NCBI GenBank assembly: GCA_011033025.1
Contig: WFMF01000029.1
Location: 496,001 to 560,000 of the forward strand
Direction: 5' to 3'
From: Beroe forskalii
Taxonomy: Eukaryota > Ctenophora > Nuda > Beroida > Beroidae
DNA: 64,000 nucleotides
Shown: one piece after another, positions 59,202 to 64,000 of the stretch
Layout: the number at the start of each line of letters is the position of its first letter
Position numbering within the stretch: the first letter of the stretch is position 1
Position numbers and translations under genes: made by a program
Notes under the pieces: generated by a model
The model's input: only the letters and a program-made list of their open reading frames with translations
Told to the model about the DNA's origin: nothing
The model's database searches: none

Positions 59202-61706
59202 ATGGCAAAACTTCGAGGACCAACTTGGGATCAAAACTATGAACGCTGGAAGAAGCTGCTACAGTCGTGGATGAGACTTCAAGGTAAAGATATCAGTGAT
59301 TCTGAGTTGGTTGCTGCTGTGACTTTAGGATTGAGTGAATCTAAGAAACTCCCATCTGGGGAAAATGTGGTTGATGCCATCTTGGATTTGGATGATGAGG
59401 AATTGTATCCTTCGAAAAGACCCACGGAAGAAGAGTTGGTAACTATGGAGGAGTTTACTCTGAAAGATGGCAAAAGATATGTGCCAGGTCTGAGTGCTAT
59501 AATCAAAACTCTGAAAGCTAAGTACTCAGAAACAGAAGATGTCATATTATTCAATGCATACGAGGAATTTGACTCCCTGAAAAAAGAGAGCAGTGAATCA
59601 ATGAAAGAATATGTTCTGAAGTTTGAGAGATTGTATAAAAAGCTAGAGAAGAAGGATACTAAGTTACCAGACATCATGCTAGCATACAAGCTCATGAAAG
59701 GGGCTAACCTTGGGAAAGATGAGGTTATTGCTAAAGTTGGAATGGGCGGTGATACGATGACTTACACCAAGATGAAGTCAATATTACTAAGCATGAATGA
59801 GGGAGTTGTTCAGGTTGGAACAAACAGCAAAGTGTCACCTAAAATCAAGTTGGTAAAAGAAGAGCCAGCAGATGTCTTATATCAGGATGGATACTGGGAG
59901 AGTGGAGAGCAAGGAAACCATCCTGGTCGATCTACAGATACTCTATATGAAGAGGAAATGGATGAACAGTCATACCACGATGCAGAAGAGTTTCAGCCAG
60001 TCCTCTACCAGAAATTCAGGAAGGGCTACCGAGGTGGCTCTATTCCTTATCAAAGAGGAGGGCAAAGTAGTAGCTCAAGTAGCAACTCTCGTCCAAGTTC
60101 TAGGCAAAGTAGTGACTCAAACCATTCTCAGTACAGCTCAGGTAGCGACCACTCTCAAAAATCTGCAGGTTCCAGAAGACCCAACAACCCAAGTACTTGT
60201 AAAATCTGTAGGTCAATCTTCCACTGGGCTAATCAGTGTCCACATAGGAATGAGATTAGAAACAATGAGTCGAGAAGTAGCAAACCAGAAACGATACTGA
60301 AACTAGATTGTATGTTCATTGATGATGAAGAGCTGGACCACCTTACATCAGAATCTAAGAATGTTGCCCTTCTTGATTGTGGAGCAGCCAAAACTGTTGT
60401 GGGACGACAATGGTTTGAATCTTTTGAAGACAGTCTGGATGAGAATAAAAAGTCTCAACTGAAGGAAGAGCAAAGGGTGGCTCACTTCAAGTTCGGAGAT
60501 GGCAAACCAGTTACCTCAGAGATAGTGAAAGTGATCCCCATCAAGATGTGTGGAAAAGACATGGTCATTAAAGCTAACCTCGTCGAAAACAACGTTCCCT
60601 TACTCATATCCAATGAATCTCTGAAATCTGCTAAAGCTAAGCTGAACTTCGTACAGGACACTATCGAAGTTGGAGGGAACATCCAGAAACTCATCTCTAC
60701 CTCATCAGGTCACTACGGGATTCCATTGAGCAATAAAGGAGGGAGTCAGGAAGACAGCGAAGACAGTGAACACGAGGTGTTTATGTCTAAGGATGAAGAC
60801 CCCAAGAAACTAGCCTTGCATATCCACAGATACTTCGCTCATGCTTCACCCCAGAAATTGAAACAATTCGTTTCAAACACCAACCACCATAGAAGAGATG
60901 ACATCTGCAAAGCATTGGATGAGATGGATTGTGACATCTGTAAGAAACACAAGAAGGAAGCTCCCAAGCCAAAAACTGGGATTCCTATGGCAGATAGATT
61001 CAACCAGACTGTGGCTTTAGATCTCAAATTCCTTGAAGGCGATGAGATCATATTACATGCAATTGATCTGTTGACCAGATTTTCAACAGCCACAATCATA
61101 GAGAACAAAACTGGTGAAGCTGTTGTGTCTGAATTTCTGAAGAATTGGATAGCTATATTTGGAGCTCCTGAGAATACATTGGTTGACAATGGTAAGGAGT
61201 TCTGCAACAAGGACTTCTTGGACATGTGCCAAAACCTAAACATCAACATGAAGACTACTGCTGCCTTCTCGCCATTCAGCAATGGTGTTGTAGAACGTCA
61301 CAATGGCATACTTGCTGAAATGACTCTCAAGATTAAGGAAGAGACTCAGTGCTCATCAGCCACTGCACTGTGTTGGGCACTCCAAGCAAAGAACAGCATG
61401 AGCAATGTATATGGATTCTCTCCAATGCAGCTCGTGTTGGGATACAACCCAAAGATACCAGGATTGGACGATTCTAAAATCAACCTGGGTCAGATTGAGA
61501 GAAGAACATCCAGTGAGATTGTTGCTTCGAACTTAAACGCCATGCATGAGGCTAAAGCTTTCTTGGAGGCACAGGCATCAGATAGATTAGCCAGAGCACT
61601 CAAAGGACGTGTTTATCAAGCCTATGAATGTCAGTACTTTGCAGTGACAGAGTATATTACCGAACAGGCATTAGAGACACAACTTGGCATGGTCCTGGAA
61701 TCGTGA
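59202..61706 (+). pseudogene. Copia-type gag-protease-integrase ORF (frame-shifted and truncated)
   Basis: An 834-codon frame. The N-terminal third is a gag-like helical region. A CCHC zinc knuckle (CKICRSIFHWANQC) follows near residue 335. The protease active-site region is LLDCGAAKTVVG. The integrase has an H-x4-H and CDIC zinc-binding pair, then catalytic D in VALDLKF, D in LVDNGKEF and E in NGVVERHNG. The last two are 35 residues apart (DD35E). The frame shifts near 61628: the natural continuation (WHGPGIVIGQYKK, VRVHPSKL) is in the next frame. Nothing corresponding to reverse transcriptase follows, so the element cannot move by itself. Confidence 0.9.
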
Positions 61707-62290
61707 TCGGCCAATACAAGAAGCTGGTTTTGGTTAAACACGGTGGTTCATTTGTCAGAGTACACCCCTCAAAGCTCATCTTGCAGACCAGGGCTGATGA
61801 AGAAGTGAACTCAGATCAACTCTTAGAAGATAGCAGCCAGACACAACAGAGCAATGAGAGAAGAAACACCATTCAGAGTGCTAACTGTGAAGAGGAATCT
61901 TCTAGTGAAGATGAAGATGACACACCGGATAGTAATCCTCAAGTAACAGAAGCAAACCTCCCAATGATGAACCTGTGGAAGAAAGCAGGCATTTCAATAG
62001 TCCTGAAGAAAATGCTGCGGAAGGAATCAGGCATGTTACTACTCTAAAGAAAATGCTGCAGAAACCTTTAGCTCAGACCGCTGGACACCAGTAGAGAGAG
62101 GATAAGAAGAAGGCTAGATTTGTGTTGAAGGGAGGAGACAGCATTCGCTACAAGAAGTCAGGTGAAAAATCATGGAACAGTGGGACAGTTTTAGGACCTG
62201 CAGGAACAGCTAAGGGGTTAACAAGAACCGTTACAACATCCAAGATAGTGATGGAAAGGACTTATCAGTTTTTGCTGATAGATTGGATGA
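61628..62290 (+). pseudogene. C-terminal integrase and linker remnants of the same element
   Basis: The frame from 61628 to 62047 carries the integrase C-terminal strand motif WHGPGIVIGQYKK and an acidic linker. After a stop, the frame from 62122 resumes with GDSIRYKKSGEKSWNSG and then changes frame again (NIQDSDGKDLSVFADRLDES). These are pieces of the linker normally preceding reverse transcriptase in this group. Satellite DNA follows. Confidence 0.75.
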
Positions 62291-63761
62291 GTCTAAAATT
62301 GGTATGCGTGCTTCTTTTGATAGTCCAAACAATGTTTGACTGGATTTGTGACTTTCGGGGAAAGTGAAATTTTCGGCCATTTTGACCATTTTGCCTTACT
62401 ATACATCAGTGTTTTTGGTCGATTTTGGCAAATTTTTGACTTATCGATTGTTCAACCATTTTTGAACAAGCTGGTCAAGAATAGTTTAATAAGGACTTAG
62501 GAAGGCTATTTTGACCATTTCCTGAGGAAATATGGCATTATGGGATGAATTACTATCATAAGACTTGTACATTCAAAGGGACAGCTTGATTTTGCCCTAG
62601 AGGCCCCAAATTCCATCCGAATGACCTAAAAATTGGTATGCGTGCTTCTTTTGATAGTCCAAACAATGTTTGACTGGATTTGTGACTTTCGGGGAAAGTG
62701 AAATTTTCGGCCATTTTTGGCCATTTTGCCTTACTATACATCAGTGTTTTTGGTCGATTTTGGCCATTTTTTGACTTATCGATTGTTCAACCATTTTTGA
62801 ACAAGCTGGTCAAGAATAGTTTAATAAGGACTTAGGAAGGCTATTTTGACCATTTCCTGAGGAAATATGGCATTATGGGATGAATTACTATCATAAGACT
62901 TGTACACTCAAAGGGACAGCTTGGTTTTGCCCTAGAGGCCCCAAATTCCATCCGAATGACCTAAAAATTGGTATGCGTGCTTCTTTTGATAGTCCAAACA
63001 ATGTTTGACTGGATTTGTGACTTTCGGGGAAAGTGAAATTTTCGGCCATTTTTGGCCATTTTGCCTTACTATACATCAGTGTTTTTGGTCGATTTTGGCC
63101 ATTTTTTGACTTATCGATTGTTCAACCATTTTTGATCAAGCTGGTCAAGGATAGTTTAATAAGGACTTAGGAAGGCTATTTTGACCATTTCCTGAGGAAA
63201 TATGGCATTATGGGATGAATTACTATCATAAGACTTGTACACTCAAAGGGACAGCTTGGTTTTGCCCTAGAGGCCCCAAATTCCATCCGAATGACCTAAA
63301 AATTGGTATGCGTGCTTCTTTTGATAGTCCAAACAATGTTTGACTGGATTTGTGACTTTCGGGGAAAGTGAAATTTTCGGCCATTTTTGGCCATTTTGCC
63401 TTACTATACATCAGTGTTTTTGGTCGATTTTGGCCATTTTTGACTTATCGATTGTTCAACCATTTTTGAACAAGCTGGTCAAGAATAGTTTAATAAGGAC
63501 TTAGGAAGGCTATTTTGACCATTTCCTGAGGAAATATGGCATTATGGGATGAATTACTATCATAAGACTTGTACACTCAAAGGGACAGCTTGATTTTGCC
63601 CTAGAGGCCCCAAATTCCATCCGAATGACCTAAAAATTGGTATGCGTGCTTCTTTTGATAGTCCAAACAATGTTTGACTGGATTTGTGACTCTCGGGGTA
63701 AGTCAAATTTTCGGCCATTTTTGGCCATTTTGCCTTACTATACATCAGTGTTTTTGGTCGA
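62291..63761. repeat. 335-bp satellite array 3, highly homogeneous
   Basis: About 4.4 copies of the same family, but a distinct subtype: 'gaggccccaaattcc', 'ggtatgcgtgcttcttttg', 'gtgactttcggggaaag' and 'gttcaaccattt'. Copies differ at only a few positions, suggesting recent amplification. It ends at 'ggtcg' followed by unique DNA. Confidence 0.95.
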
Positions 63762-64000
63762 CCTCAACAAAGACAGAGAACCAGACGTAATGGTGAGCAG
63801 TCTCTAGATTTATTCATCTGAGCTTAGTTGACCCCTGATCTGTCAGATAAAACTGAGTTTGGACTGTTTTGGAGTCACAATCGACTGGTGTCAATGTACA
63901 GTGGTATTAAACCCCTCTTACCCTCTATGGAACCTCCTAACTCCATACTGAACCCCTTTTACCCTCTACTAAACCCCTGTAACTCCCCAACAAATCCCTT
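63762..64000. other. Unique DNA at the window edge with a short C-rich repeat
   Basis: No exon was recognised. The last 100 bases repeat 'aacccctcttaccctct', 'gaaccccttttaccctct' and 'aaacccctgtaactcc', an imperfect C-rich tandem that continues beyond the window. Confidence 0.5.

Larger units (their letters stand above)
58966..62290 (+). mobile_element. Truncated Copia-type LTR retroelement inside the satellite
   Basis: Non-satellite DNA between arrays 2 and 3. It starts TGTCATACCC, a plausible LTR start, and has about 235 bp before the gag-pol ATG. The internal order gag, protease, integrase is that of the Copia superfamily. Reverse transcriptase, RNase H and a 3' LTR are absent. At the right edge the element's sequence changes directly into satellite ('gagtctaaaattggtatgcg') at a different point of the 335-bp unit from where the left array stopped, so no simple target duplication is visible. 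Confidence 0.85.

Overview
This window is AT-rich animal (metazoan) nuclear DNA, most likely from an invertebrate. The evidence is multi-exon genes with GT-AG introns, an NF-YA transcription-factor gene, C2H2 and MYND zinc fingers, a SEA-like extracellular module, a Copia-type retroelement and long tandem-repeat arrays. There are no operons, ribosome-binding sites, CRISPR arrays or recognisable tRNA/rRNA genes. The species cannot be fixed from the sequence. Gene models were built by hand from splice sites, reading-frame phase and protein motifs.

Layout. 1-5.9 kb: no gene supported; an imperfect tandem duplication and two perfect hairpins. 5.9-8.7 kb (+): 3' part of a coiled-coil gene with a CC2D1-like C2 domain. 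8.7-11.8 kb: no gene. 11.85-13.65 kb (-): an acidic protein ending in many 13-residue repeats, broken by frame shifts. 14.35-15.24 kb (-): a serine-rich protein of unknown function with one frame break. 16.1-23.5 kb (+): a C2H2 zinc-finger gene with a 17-bp repeat that multiplies its splice donor eightfold. 24.5-24.75 kb: a promoter-like cluster (three E-boxes, three inverted CCAAT boxes, TATA) with no protein gene behind it. 27.57-40.06 kb (-): a complete nine-exon NF-YA gene of about 415 aa with an unusually long Asn-rich tail.

40.3-41.8 kb is CG-rich DNA with inverted arms. 41.97-44.73 kb is a large foldback element whose arms are 141-bp tandem repeats, followed by about 53 copies of a 20-bp minisatellite (44.75-45.81 kb). 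47.69-55.60 kb (-) is the 3' part of a gene for a single-pass membrane protein with an extracellular SEA-like module and a cytoplasmic MYND zinc finger. Its last intron holds the first 335-bp satellite array (47.9-50.8 kb). Upstream of its first visible exon lie two more arrays of the same family (55.6-59.0 and 62.3-63.8 kb), separated by a truncated Copia-type element (gag, protease and integrase, no reverse transcriptase).

The genes are separate units in both orientations and show no shared pathway. One theme recurs: the NF-YA locus is full of sites usually associated with NF-Y and its partners (CCAATCAGC, TGACGTCA, X-box-like palindromes). Several otherwise convincing coding regions are broken by one base, so residual assembly indels are likely.
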